In this document: piece after piece, positions 8,536-15,962 of the stretch
Layout: every line of letters begins with the position of its first letter
Numbering within the stretch: the first letter of the stretch is position 1
The notes under the pieces: model-generated
What the model was told of the DNA's origin: nothing
Seen by the model: the letters and a program-made list of their open reading frames with translations, nothing else
The model's database searches: none
Source of the DNA: Flavobacteriales bacterium
Lineage (GTDB): Bacteria > Bacteroidota > Bacteroidia > Flavobacteriales_F > PHOS-HE28
Reading direction: 5' to 3'
Assembly (NCBI GenBank): GCA_016715895.1
Contig: JADJXH010000003.1
Span: 372,001 to 436,000 of the forward strand
DNA length: 64,000 nt
Program-made: the position numbers and the translations under genes

Positions 8536-9306
8536 ATGAACGACGGCTACGTCAAGCACGCCGTGGCGGAAGGCATCGCCACCGTCACCTTCCATCACCC
8601 CAAGAGCAACAGCCTGCCCGGACATGTGCTGCGCGAGCTGGCCGATGCCATCACCCGCATGGGTGCCGATCCGGCCGTACGGGTGATCGTCCTGCGGAGC
8701 GACGGCGAGAAGGCCTTCTGCGCCGGGGCCAGCTTCGACGAGCTGCTCACCATCGACACGCCCGGGAAGGGGCTGGCCTTCTTCAGCGGCTTCGCCCTGG
8801 TGATCAACGCCATCCGCACCGCCCCCTGTCTGGTCATCGGCCGCGTGCACGGCAAGGCGGTCGGCGGGGGGGTGGGCCTGGCGTCGGCCTGCGATGTGAG
8901 CTATGCGCACGGCAGCGCCAGCGCGCGCCTCAGCGAGCTGGCCATCGGCATCGGTCCGTTCGTGGTGGGGCCTGCCGTGGAACGGAAGGTGGGCACCGGT
9001 GCGTTCGGCTTCATGAGCTTCACCCCGGCGGCCTGGCGCGATGCGGAATGGTGCCGGCAGCATGGGCTCTACCAGGCGGTGTTCGCCACGGTGGAGGAGC
9101 TGGACGGGGCGGTGGACGCCCATGCCCGCGAGCTGGGCGCCTACAGCCCGGATGCCATGCGCGAGCTCAAGCGGGTGCTATGGCGTGGAACCGAGGACTG
9201 GGATGTGCTCCTGGCGGAACGTGCGGCCACCAGCGGTCGACTGATCCTCTCGGAGTTCGCCGTGAACGCCATCAACCGGTTCAAGGCGGAGGCGGCGAAG
9301 CGGTAG
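8536..9306 (+). CDS. enoyl-CoA hydratase/isomerase family protein
   Basis: This 256-residue crotonase-fold enzyme has oxyanion-hole segments in KAFCAGASFDELL and VHGKAVGGGVGLASACDVSYA. The start MNDGYVKHAVAEG is chosen because crotonases begin with this strand. It faces paaG tail to tail with 18 bases between the stops. It could be a PaaF-like hydratase for 2,3-dehydroadipyl-CoA or a general beta-oxidation or leucine-pathway hydratase; the sequence does not decide. Confidence 0.8.
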   Translation: MNDGYVKHAVAEGIATVTFHHPKSNSLPGHVLRELADAITRMGADPAVRVIVLRSDGEKAFCAGASFDELLTIDTPGKGLAFFSGFALVINAIRTAPCLVIGRVHGKAVGGGVGLASACDVSYAHGSASARLSELAIGIGPFVVGPAVERKVGTGAFGFMSFTPAAWRDAEWCRQHGLYQAVFATVEELDGAVDAHARELGAYSPDAMRELKRVLWRGTEDWDVLLAERAATSGRLILSEFAVNAINRFKAEAAKR

Positions 9307-9324
9307 CAGAAAGGGCCGGCCGGC

Positions 9325-10104
9325 CTATTCGCCCGTGTACACCGGCTTGCGCTTCTCCAGGAAGGCCTTCACGCCCTCGTTGTAATCGTGGCTGCGGCCG
9401 GCGATGCGCTGCAGCTCGTTCTCGTGGTCCAGCTGGGTGTCGAGGCTGGTGTTCTGCGCGCGGTTCATGGCTTCCTTGGTGAGGGCGATGGCCTTGGTGG
9501 GCATGGTCGCCAGCTTCTTGGCGAGGGCGATGGCCTCGTTCATCAACTCGGCATCGGGTACGGCCTTCCAGATCATGCCCAGTGCCTCGGCCTCCTTGGC
9601 GCTCACCTTGGGTGCCAGGATCATCTGCCCGAAGGCGCGCTGCATGCCCACCAGGCGCGGCAGGGTATAGGTGCCGCCGCTGTCGGGGATCAGGCCGATG
9701 TTGATGAAGCTCTGGATGAAGTTGGCGCTCTCGGCCGCCAGCGTGAGGTCGCAGGCGTAGGCGATGTTGGCCCCGGCACCGGCCGCCACACCGTTCACCG
9801 CGCATACCACCGGCTTCGGCAGGGTGCGCAGGCGCCGCACGATCGGGTTGTATTGCGTGGTCAGGATGTCCTCGATCCGGGTGCCGGGCGCAATGGCCTC
9901 GGCCAGGTCCTGACCCGCGCAGAAGGCCCGCCCCTCGCCGGTGAGCAGCACGGCCCGTACGCTGGCATCGTCCTTGGCGGCGTCCAGGGCAGCGATGGTC
10001 TCCAGCGCCATCTCCCGGTCGAAGCTGTTCAGCTTGTCCGGACGGTTCAGGGTGATGGTGGCGACGCCCTCGGCGACGGTGTAGTGGATCTTGGTGTAGT
10101 TCAT
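9325..10104 (-). CDS. paaG: PaaG, ring-1,2-epoxyphenylacetyl-CoA isomerase
   Basis: This 259-residue crotonase-family protein has the PaaG look: RPDKLNSFDREMALETI, GRAFCAGQDLAEA, VNGVAAGAGANIAYACDLTLA and FIQSFINIGLIPDSGGTY. In phenylacetate catabolism it converts the epoxide made by PaaABCE into the oxepin-CoA. It is the last gene of the minus-strand paa operon. Its start overlaps the hicA stop by four bases, so its translation is now coupled to hicA rather than to another paa gene. Confidence 0.87.
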   Translation of the reverse strand: MNYTKIHYTVAEGVATITLNRPDKLNSFDREMALETIAALDAAKDDASVRAVLLTGEGRAFCAGQDLAEAIAPGTRIEDILTTQYNPIVRRLRTLPKPVVCAVNGVAAGAGANIAYACDLTLAAESANFIQSFINIGLIPDSGGTYTLPRLVGMQRAFGQMILAPKVSAKEAEALGMIWKAVPDAELMNEAIALAKKLATMPTKAIALTKEAMNRAQNTSLDTQLDHENELQRIAGRSHDYNEGVKAFLEKRKPVYTGE

Positions 10105-10316
10105 TGATCGAGCTTGTCGAGTCCGGTTTGGCGAAGGATGGCGAGCAAGGTTCCCTTGGGCAGGTCACCACGGTGCAATGGCACCACGGTCATCTTGCCG
10201 GTCGTGCGGTTCTTGAAGATCTGGTGCGACCCTTTGGATCGAACGTGTTCGTAGCCGTGCTGCTTCAACAGGCGGATCAGGTCGGCCGCCGTCATGCTGG
10301 GCGACTTGGCCATCAC
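10101..10316 (-). CDS. hicA: HicA mRNA interferase toxin
   Basis: This 71-residue toxin of the HicAB type II system has the double-stranded-RNA-binding-like HicA fold with the catalytic histidine motif RSKGSHQIF and the closing pattern VVPLHRGDLPKGTLLAILRQTGL. HicA cleaves mRNA during stress and is held inactive by HicB. It overlaps hicB by four bases upstream and paaG by four bases downstream. ATG at 10313-10316 or the following ATG may be the start. The antitoxin-first order is one of the two usual arrangements. Confidence 0.93.
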   Translation of the reverse strand: MMAKSPSMTAADLIRLLKQHGYEHVRSKGSHQIFKNRTTGKMTVVPLHRGDLPKGTLLAILRQTGLDKLDQ

Positions 10317-10540
10317 GAAGCCAGGACGAGGGAGTACTCAAAGGTCTTGCTGTCGTCCGGAACAGGGTCTCCTTCGGCCTCCAACGTTTCCACGTATAGC
10401 TCGATGGCTTCCTTGGCCATGCTCAAGGCGTGATCGATGGACTCCCCGTAAGTGATGCAGCCCGGCAAGGCCGGCACCGAAACGGTGAAGCCGCCTTCAG
10501 GCTCAGGTGTCAAGAGAACGCGGTACGTGCGCTGTGACAT
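10313..10540 (-). CDS. hicB: HicB antitoxin
   Basis: This 75-residue antitoxin has the partial RNase H-like HicB fold (YRVLLTPEPEGGFTVSVPAL, PGCITYGESIDHALSMAKEA, then an amphipathic helix). No C-terminal DNA-binding helix-turn-helix is visible in this short form, so autoregulation would need another mechanism. I chose MSQRTYRV; longer frames run through a relic of another gene and a palindrome. It lies directly upstream of hicA with a 4-base overlap. Confidence 0.92.
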   Translation of the reverse strand: MSQRTYRVLLTPEPEGGFTVSVPALPGCITYGESIDHALSMAKEAIELYVETLEAEGDPVPDDSKTFEYSLVLAS

Positions 10541-10559
10541 GTGTGCAAGATACGGCACT

Positions 10560-10604
10560 TCACCTGCCTTCATCGATGGTGAAAAGGATCTTGGTGTAGG
10601 GCAT
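10560..10604 (-). pseudogene. 14-codon relic of an enoyl-CoA hydratase start
   Basis: Translated on the minus strand this reads MPYTKILFTIDEGR then stop. It matches the beginning of PaaG (MNYTKIHYTVAEGVA) position by position, including a 12-base identical run (tacaccaagatc). The rest of the hydratase is absent and hicB starts 20 bases further on. I read it as what is left of a second paaG- or paaF-like gene whose body was lost where hicBA now sits. The match is short, so chance cannot be fully excluded. Confidence 0.5.
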
Positions 10605-10616
10605 GCGACGAAGATC

Positions 10617-10641
10617 GGTCGATCAGATCGATCAGACGACC
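10617..10641. repeat. palindromic short repeat upstream of hicB
   Basis: Arms ggtcg / cgacc flank two copies of the 9-base unit atcagatcg/atcaga. It could be an operator for the hic promoter or another of the short-unit palindromes that fill the gaps of this operon. Confidence 0.45.
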
Positions 10642-10656
10642 AGAAACGCAAGGTCG

Positions 10657-11256
10657 TTAATCCGGGAAGAAGCGTTCAAAGAGCTGTTGGTCGCCCCCTG
10701 CTCGAGTAGATCGAAGACTGTCGCCAGCACTCAAGTGGTACACTGTGACGTGATCGAAACACAGCCCGTACTTGCAGTATACCTTGGCGTCAACCGCGCG
10801 CATTCTGTGATTCTCATCGAAGTGGACCCAGAGCATAGGATGGCTTCCAGGCCCGTTCGGCTTTCTTGAGTATTCGAGTGTGAACCCGCGCGTGCGCTGT
10901 TCCCGTTCAGTATTGCAACAGAACCGTGCTGAGTAGAATGCAGCATCGACAGTAGCGACAATTGACGAGCCGTCTGGTGGAACAAATTTCTGGAGAGGTA
11001 TTGGGTCTTGGCAACTTCCCTCATGGACACCTGTACCATAACTGGCGTAAAACGGGAGTCCGATGATCTTTATCACACTATCCACAGACATCCCGATCTT
11101 CAAACTCCTCACCGTTCGTTGGGTGACGCCTTCCGCGAGGTCGGATGTCGAGCAACCTGTCAACGCGACAACAAGGGCAATTTCGACAAGAAGAAAGGGT
11201 TCAAGCGTCATGACGCGCCATGGAAACGTTTGTTTCCCATGGCGTATTGCCATCAT
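10657..11256 (-). CDS. lipoprotein of unknown function inserted in the paa operon
   Basis: This 199-residue predicted lipoprotein has a hydrophobic stretch ending in the lipobox LTGC. I chose the ATG that overlaps the paaD stop (ATGA), because the residues before the hydrophobic part are then basic (RHGK, WR) as expected of a signal peptide; a later ATG at 11211 would give a shorter signal without charge. The mature part has paired cysteines (GSCQDP, ARFCCNTE, KVYCKYGLCF) and no family I recognise. The gene is visibly AT-richer than the paa genes around it, which suggests acquisition. No link to phenylacetate is evident. Confidence 0.65.
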   Translation of the reverse strand: MMAIRHGKQTFPWRVMTLEPFLLVEIALVVALTGCSTSDLAEGVTQRTVRSLKIGMSVDSVIKIIGLPFYASYGTGVHEGSCQDPIPLQKFVPPDGSSIVATVDAAFYSARFCCNTEREQRTRGFTLEYSRKPNGPGSHPMLWVHFDENHRMRAVDAKVYCKYGLCFDHVTVYHLSAGDSLRSTRAGGDQQLFERFFPD

Positions 11257-11738
11257 AAACACTTGAACTGATCGAACGGCTCCAGGCAGTCGTTGCACTT
11301 CCACAGCGCCTTGCAGGCCGTGCTGCCGAAAGCAGAGAGCATCACGGTGTTGGTGGAGCCGCATTGCGGACAGGCCACCACGGGCCGTTCGCCCTTGAGC
11401 GCGCGGATGTCGGCGGTCTTTTCGGGCGGCGCGATGCCATACTCTTTCAGCTTGCGCTTGCCGGTCTCGGTGATCCAGTCGGTGGTCCAGGCAGGGGAGA
11501 GGCTCATGCGCACCTCCACGTAAGGCACACCCGCCTCCAGTAGTTCCTTCTTGATGTCGGCCGCCATCACGTCCATGGCCGGACAACCGGTGTACGTAGG
11601 GGTGATGGTGACGATGGCCTTCCCGTCGGGCTCCACCTCCACCTGCCGCACCACACCCAGCTCCAGCACATTGATGGCCGGGATCTCCGGGTCCTTCACG
11701 TAGTCGAGGAGCTCGAGGATGCGGGCTTTGGTGATCAT
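11253..11738 (-). CDS. paaD: PaaD, phenylacetyl-CoA epoxidase maturation protein
   Basis: This 161-residue protein has an N-terminal MIP18/DUF59 (iron-sulfur assembly) domain (VKDPEIPAINVLELGVVR, TPTYTGCPAMDVMAADIK). A C-terminal zinc-ribbon-like part holds four cysteines in two CxxC pairs (CPQCGSTNT and CNDC) plus STACKALWKC. PaaD is needed for iron-sulfur or metal assembly of the PaaABCE epoxidase. It follows paaC after a 93-base gap with a palindrome. The ATG 11736-11738 fits the family start (ITKARILELLDYVKDPEIP). Confidence 0.94.
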   Translation of the reverse strand: MITKARILELLDYVKDPEIPAINVLELGVVRQVEVEPDGKAIVTITPTYTGCPAMDVMAADIKKELLEAGVPYVEVRMSLSPAWTTDWITETGKRKLKEYGIAPPEKTADIRALKGERPVVACPQCGSTNTVMLSAFGSTACKALWKCNDCLEPFDQFKCL

Positions 11739-11831
11739 GGTTCGAACGTGTTCACCGCAACGGCGCAACGGACGCTACGTCGACCCAACGACCGGATAAC
11801 GTTGCGTTCGCTGCGTCGTTGCGGTTCTTTC
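11739..11831. repeat. imperfect palindrome of ~8-base units between paaC and paaD
   Basis: The left arm repeats caacg-type units (accgcaacggcgcaacg). The right arm is its rough complement (cgttgcg...gtcgttgcggt). The whole gap can fold into a long hairpin. It may attenuate or punctuate the operon, or be a mobile or selfish repeat. Confidence 0.6.
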
Positions 11832-12584
11832 CTACCACTCCGCCCCCGGGTACGCCCGCTGCAGGTATTGCATCTCGGCCAGGATGAAGCCGAGGTGCTC
11901 GCTGTGCTTGCCTTGGCGACCGCCCGTGGCCATGAAGCCGTCGGCGGGGCGCTTCAGCGTGGCCTCGGCCAGCACCTTGTCCACGGTGGCGTCGAAGGCG
12001 GCCTTCATCTTGGCGAGGTCGGGCGCGATGCCGGCCTTCAGCAGTTGCTGGTGAACCTCGTCCATCACGAAGAGGTCGCCGCTGTAGGTCCACAGGTTGT
12101 CGAGGGCCTCCTGGGCACGGCGGTGGCTTTCCTCCGTGCCGTCGCCGAAGCGGATCAGCCAGTCGCTGCTGTGCTTCACGTGGTACTGGGCCTCCTTCAC
12201 GGCCTTGGCGGCGATGGCGGCCAGCTGGGCATCGGTGCTCTTGGTAAGCGCCTCGGCCAGCGGCAGGTGGTAGGCATCGAACAGGAAGCTCCGCACGATG
12301 GTATGCGCGTAGTCGCCGTTGGGCTGCTCCACCAGCTTGGTGTTCACGAACTGCCGCTCGTTGCGCAGGTAGGCCAGGGCATCCTCGTCACGTCCCTTGC
12401 CCTCCACCTGTCCGGCGTAGGTGTACAGGTTGCGGGCTTCGCCAATGTGGTCCAGCGCCCGGTTGGTGAGGGCGATGTCCTCCTCCAGCACGGGGCCGTG
12501 GCCGCACCACTCGCTCAAGCGGTGGCTCAGGATGAGGAGGTCGTCCGCGAGGCGAAGGCTATACGTGAAGAGGGCGTTGCTCAT
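11832..12584 (-). CDS. paaC: PaaC, phenylacetyl-CoA epoxidase structural subunit
   Basis: This 250-residue ferritin-like subunit of the multicomponent epoxidase partners PaaA as a structural, non-catalytic subunit. Features include LLILSHRLSEWCGHGPVLEEDIALTN, HIGEARNLYTYAG, a long helical core (EAQYHVKHSSDWLIRFGDGT) and the C-terminal HSEHLGFILAEMQYLQRAYP. Length and order match other paa operons. Confidence 0.95.
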   Translation of the reverse strand: MSNALFTYSLRLADDLLILSHRLSEWCGHGPVLEEDIALTNRALDHIGEARNLYTYAGQVEGKGRDEDALAYLRNERQFVNTKLVEQPNGDYAHTIVRSFLFDAYHLPLAEALTKSTDAQLAAIAAKAVKEAQYHVKHSSDWLIRFGDGTEESHRRAQEALDNLWTYSGDLFVMDEVHQQLLKAGIAPDLAKMKAAFDATVDKVLAEATLKRPADGFMATGGRQGKHSEHLGFILAEMQYLQRAYPGAEW

Positions 12585-12657
12585 GGTGAATGGGAGTTGG
12601 CGAATGGTGAATGGGAAAGCGTTCAGGCGCTATTCACCAACTTCCATTCGCCAGTCA
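12585..12657. repeat. imperfect palindrome of gaatgg-type units between paaB and paaC
   Basis: The left arm contains repeated ggtgaatgggagttggcgaa units. The right arm carries the complements (attcacc, cttccattcgcc, agtcac). It occupies the entire gap. Confidence 0.6.
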
Positions 12658-12951
12658 CTAAATGTATTTCGCCCCCTCGGGCATGGTGTAGAAGGTGGGG
12701 TGCCGGTAGGTCTTGTCGTCGGCGGGGTCGAAGAGCATGGCCGCATCATCGGGCTGGCTGCTGCTGATGGCGCCGGCGGGCACCACCCAGATGCTCTGCC
12801 CTTCCTGGCGGCGCGTATATACGTCGCGGGCGTTCTCGATGGCCATCTGGGCGTCGGCAGCGTGCAAACTGCCCACGTGTTTGTGCTCCAGGCCGCGCTT
12901 GCTCTGGATGAAGATCTCCCAAAGGGGCCAGTTGTTCGGGTTGTCGCTCAT
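12658..12951 (-). CDS. paaB: PaaB, phenylacetyl-CoA epoxidase small subunit
   Basis: This 97-residue PaaB family protein matches from end to end: NWPLWEIFIQSKRGLEHKHV, GSLHAADAQMAIENARDVYT, EGQSIWVVPAGAI. PaaB bridges PaaAC heterodimers and is needed for electron transfer from PaaE. It lies between paaA and paaC in the normal order. Confidence 0.95.
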   Translation of the reverse strand: MSDNPNNWPLWEIFIQSKRGLEHKHVGSLHAADAQMAIENARDVYTRRQEGQSIWVVPAGAISSSQPDDAAMLFDPADDKTYRHPTFYTMPEGAKYI

Positions 12952-12959
12952 GGTGTCCG

Positions 12960-13044
12960 GTGAGTGGCGAGTGGCGAGCGAAGAGTAACGAGTGGCACTG
13001 CGGAAGCAGACTCGCCACTCGTCACTCGCTACTCGCCACTCGGA
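12960..13044. repeat. imperfect palindrome of gagtggc-type units between paaA and paaB
   Basis: The left arm is built of gagtggc / gagcga / gagtaac units. After a short spacer the right arm is their complement (actcgcc, actcgtc, actcgct, actcgcc, actcgg). It fills the gap and could form a long hairpin. Confidence 0.65.
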
Positions 13045-13045
13045 T

Positions 13046-13990
13046 TCATGCTGCTTGTTTCTTCTTGGCCTTCTTGGCGGCGTGGGCCAGCGCGGCCTCG
13101 CGCACCCAGGCGCCTTCGTCGTGAGCCTTGTTGCGGGCGGCCAGGCGTTCCTTGTTGCAGGGGCCGTTGCCGGCCACCACGTTGTTGAACTCGGTCCAGT
13201 CGATCTCGCCCCAGTCGTAGTGCTGGGTGGACTCGTTCCACTTCAGCTTCGGGTCGGGGATGGTGAGGCCGATCACTTCGGCCTGCTGCACGGTGCGGTC
13301 GATGAAGGTCTGGCGCAGCTCGTCGTTGCTCTGGCGCTTGATCTTCCACTTCATGCTCTCGGCGCTGTGCGGGCTGTTGGCGTCCGTGGGGCCGAACATC
13401 ATCAGGCTGGGCCACCACCACCGGTTCAGGGCGTCCTGGGCCATCTCCTTCTGCTCGGGGGTACCCTTGGCCAGCACGGCAATGATCTCGTAGCCCTGGC
13501 GCTGGTGGAAGCTCTCCTCCTTGCAGATGCGCACCATGGCCCGAGCGTAAGGACCGTAGCTGGTGCGGCACAGCATCACCTGGTTCATGATGGCGGCACC
13601 GTCCACCAACCAGCCGATGGCACCGATGTCGGCCCAGGTGAGGGTGGGGTAGTTGAAGATGCTGCTGTACTTGGCCTTGCCGCTCAGCAGGTCGTCGATG
13701 GTCTGCTCGCGGGAAACGCCCAGGGTCTCGCAGGCGCTGTAGAGGTAGAGACCATGACCGGCCTCGTCCTGCACCTTGGCGAGCAGAATGGCCTTGCGGC
13801 GCAGGTTGGGGGCCCGGGTGATCCAGTTGCCCTCCGGCAGCATGCCCACCACCTCGCTGTGCGCGTGCTGGCTGATCTGGCGGATGAGGGTCTTGCGGTA
13901 CTTCTCAGGCATCCAGTCCTTCGGCTCGATCTTCTGTTCGGCGTCGATCTTGGCCTGGAAGCGTTCCTCAAGGTTCTGTACGTCGGTCAT
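13046..13990 (-). CDS. paaA: PaaA, phenylacetyl-CoA epoxidase catalytic oxygenase subunit
   Basis: This 314-residue di-iron oxygenase subunit uses O2 to form the ring-1,2-epoxide of phenylacetyl-CoA. Ferritin-like metal-binding segments are visible (KVQDEAGHGLYLYSACETLG with ExxH, and CKEESFHQRQGYEII with ExxxxH/ExxH spacing). PaaA-typical MPEKYRKTLIRQISQHAHSEVVGMLPEG lies near the start and WGEIDWTEFNNVVAGNGPCN near the end. It is the first gene of the operon; paaE is divergent. The C-terminus ends in a lysine-rich tail (HAAKKAKKKQ). Confidence 0.96.
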   Translation of the reverse strand: MTDVQNLEERFQAKIDAEQKIEPKDWMPEKYRKTLIRQISQHAHSEVVGMLPEGNWITRAPNLRRKAILLAKVQDEAGHGLYLYSACETLGVSREQTIDDLLSGKAKYSSIFNYPTLTWADIGAIGWLVDGAAIMNQVMLCRTSYGPYARAMVRICKEESFHQRQGYEIIAVLAKGTPEQKEMAQDALNRWWWPSLMMFGPTDANSPHSAESMKWKIKRQSNDELRQTFIDRTVQQAEVIGLTIPDPKLKWNESTQHYDWGEIDWTEFNNVVAGNGPCNKERLAARNKAHDEGAWVREAALAHAAKKAKKKQAA

Positions 13991-14169
13991 GGTGGATCTG
14001 CGAACGGCGAATTTAGGCCCTGCGCCTCAGCTCGGGCTGATGCCGGTCAATCCGGTGAACAGAATGGCGGGCCTGGTGGTTCATGGTCGGCGGAGCGTGG
14101 AAGGGGGGCGCGGACGAGCGCGCGATCACCTGGACCCTATTTTCGCGCCCGCCGAACGGCAATCCTTCC
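13991..14169. promoter_or_regulatory. divergent promoter region between paaA and paaE
   Basis: Two -7-like boxes face outward: TAAATTCG on the minus strand (14008-14015), 18 bases before paaA, and TATTTTCG on the plus strand (14138-14145), about 25 bases before paaE. Both are near the consensus TAnnTTTG. I saw no clear operator palindrome. Confidence 0.45.
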
Positions 14170-15252
14170 ATGGCCCGCTTCCATCCCTTGACCGTATCGC
14201 AGGTAACGCAGGAGACCCCTGACGCCATCGTGATCGGGTTCACTGTGCCGCCCGCTCTGCGGGACGAGTTCCGCTTCAACCACGGTCAGTATGTCACGCT
14301 CAAGCTCACCGTCAACGGCGAGGAGCTGCGCCGCAGCTACAGCATCTGCAGCAGCCCGCTGGATGCGGACGGCTTCCGCATCGCGGTGAAGCGTGTCCGG
14401 GGCGGGCGGGCCAGCACGCAGCTGGTGGAGAAGCTCAAGGCGGGGATGTCGCTGGAGGTGATGGCACCGATGGGCAACTTCACCGCGGCGCTTGATCCGG
14501 CGCGCAGCAGGCACTTCGTCGCCTTCGCGGCCGGCAGCGGCATCACGCCCATCCTCAGCATCCTGAAGACGGTGCTGAGGACCGAGCCCAACAGCCGGTT
14601 CACGCTTTTCTATGGCAACACGGACACGGACCGGATCATGTTCCGTGGCAGGCTGTCCGAGCTTCAAGCCCAGTTCGGTGACCGGCTCGCGGTGCACCAC
14701 ATCCTCAGTAAAGGCCGGGAGCAGGATGTCCTCTTCAATGGCCGGATCACCGCGGAGAAGGCCCGGCAGCTGCTGGCCCGGTTCGTCACGGACGCGCTGG
14801 ACAAGGAGTTCTTCATCTGTGGCCCCGAGCAGATGATGGTGAACGTGAGCGAGGCCCTGGAGGCCGCCGGGGTGGAGAAGAAGCGCGTTCACATCGAACT
14901 GTTCACCAGCCCGGTGACCACCGAGGCGAAGCGTGAGGTGGCCCATGCCACCACGGCTGCGTTCACGGGCGAGGCCGAAGTGGTGGTGCGGCTGGATGGC
15001 CGCGAGCAGGTGCTACACATGACCGCCAAGGGCGATCCCGTGCTCGACGCGGCCATCGATGCCGGAATGGATGTTCCGTACGCGTGCAAGGGCGCCGTGT
15101 GCTGTACCTGCAAGGCGCGCGTGCTCGAAGGCCAGGTGGAGATGGACATGAACTACGCGCTCACCGACGAGGAGGTGGCACAGGGCTATGTGCTCACTTG
15201 CCAGACCCATCCCCGCAGCGCGCGTGTGGTGATCGACTACGATCAGCACTGA
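14170..15252 (+). CDS. paaE: PaaE, phenylacetyl-CoA epoxidase reductase
   Basis: This 360-residue NAD(P)H-dependent flavo-iron-sulfur reductase feeds electrons to PaaABC. Domains in order are an FAD-binding barrel (RRSYSICSSPLD, residues about 55-66), an NAD-binding fold (FAAGSGITPILSIL, then EFFICGPEQMM), and a C-terminal plant-type 2Fe-2S ferredoxin. The ferredoxin cysteines are in PYACKGAVCCTCKARV plus LTCQTHP. The ATG at 14170 starts the family-typical MARFHPLTV. It is divergent from paaABCD, unlike many paa clusters where paaE is in the same unit. Confidence 0.96.
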   Translation: MARFHPLTVSQVTQETPDAIVIGFTVPPALRDEFRFNHGQYVTLKLTVNGEELRRSYSICSSPLDADGFRIAVKRVRGGRASTQLVEKLKAGMSLEVMAPMGNFTAALDPARSRHFVAFAAGSGITPILSILKTVLRTEPNSRFTLFYGNTDTDRIMFRGRLSELQAQFGDRLAVHHILSKGREQDVLFNGRITAEKARQLLARFVTDALDKEFFICGPEQMMVNVSEALEAAGVEKKRVHIELFTSPVTTEAKREVAHATTAAFTGEAEVVVRLDGREQVLHMTAKGDPVLDAAIDAGMDVPYACKGAVCCTCKARVLEGQVEMDMNYALTDEEVAQGYVLTCQTHPRSARVVIDYDQH

Positions 15253-15268
15253 GGTGCTGGGAACGAAG

Positions 15269-15295
15269 AAGGCGGGCTTACGGGCCCGCCTTTCG
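15269..15295 (+). terminator. rho-independent terminator after paaE
   Basis: The stem aaggcgggc / gcccgcctt with a 6-base loop is followed by ttt, 17 bases after the paaE stop. Confidence 0.7.
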
Positions 15296-15347
15296 TGTTC
15301 CTGCCGGCCGGTTGGTGGTGGTTGTGGCCGGGCGGGCAACATGCTTG

Positions 15348-15869
15348 TCAGAAGGAGGCCTGCGCGTGCCCGGCCACCTTGGTCTGGATGTGCTCCAGAT
15401 AGTGTTCGCTGTGGTAGAAGCCGCCCATCTCGGCGTTCCAGCGCACGATGGCGCTCGGAAAGTCGGCATAGAACGGGTCGACGCCGGCGGTCTTGCCACG
15501 GGGGATCAGGTTCACGTAACAGACATAGTCCGGGTATGTGACCAGGTCGGGGGGGAGGCTGGTGTCGATCAGCACGAGCTTGTCCTCGAAGCCGTCCTTG
15601 GTGACGCGCACCAGGAAGCTCTGGTCGATGTCCAGGTCCAGGGAGAAGCCTCCCTTCTTGTCCACGGCCACCTGCCCCAGTTTCTCGTCTCCCTTCCACA
15701 GTTCAACCTGGTAGTCCTGGACCTGCTTGCCGTCAGCGAGCACCTCGCCCCGCACGGGCACGTACCAGCCTTCGGCCTGGTCTCGACGATCAACGAGTTT
15801 GCGTTTCTGGGCGTGCACGGCAGGAAGGGTGAGCAGCACGAGCAGGGGAAGGGTCATCAACTTCTTCAT
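15348..15869 (-). CDS. secreted protein of unknown function
   Basis: This 173-residue protein has a clear signal peptide (MKKLMTLPLLVLLTLPAVHA, cut before QKRK). The middle part resembles a carboxypeptidase-regulatory or transthyretin-like beta sandwich (VRGEVLADGKQVQDYQVELW, GGFSLDLDIDQSFLVRVTKDG), a common accessory module of Bacteroidota secreted proteins. The C-terminal third (YADFPSAIVRWNAEMGGFYH) is not recognised. It is probably periplasmic or outer-membrane-associated. Confidence 0.6.
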   Translation of the reverse strand: MKKLMTLPLLVLLTLPAVHAQKRKLVDRRDQAEGWYVPVRGEVLADGKQVQDYQVELWKGDEKLGQVAVDKKGGFSLDLDIDQSFLVRVTKDGFEDKLVLIDTSLPPDLVTYPDYVCYVNLIPRGKTAGVDPFYADFPSAIVRWNAEMGGFYHSEHYLEHIQTKVAGHAQASF

Positions 15870-15962
15870 GGGGCAAGGGTTCACGTGGGTGGTCGTCCTG
15901 GTCGCGGGCACTGAAGGTGTTGTTCCTACGCGGGGACGGACGGAAGGGTTACGCGCGGGGCT

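Noticed and set aside
9307..9324. Terminator between the two hydratase genes
   Set aside because: Only a short ggccggcc palindrome lies there; no stem of useful length or T-run.
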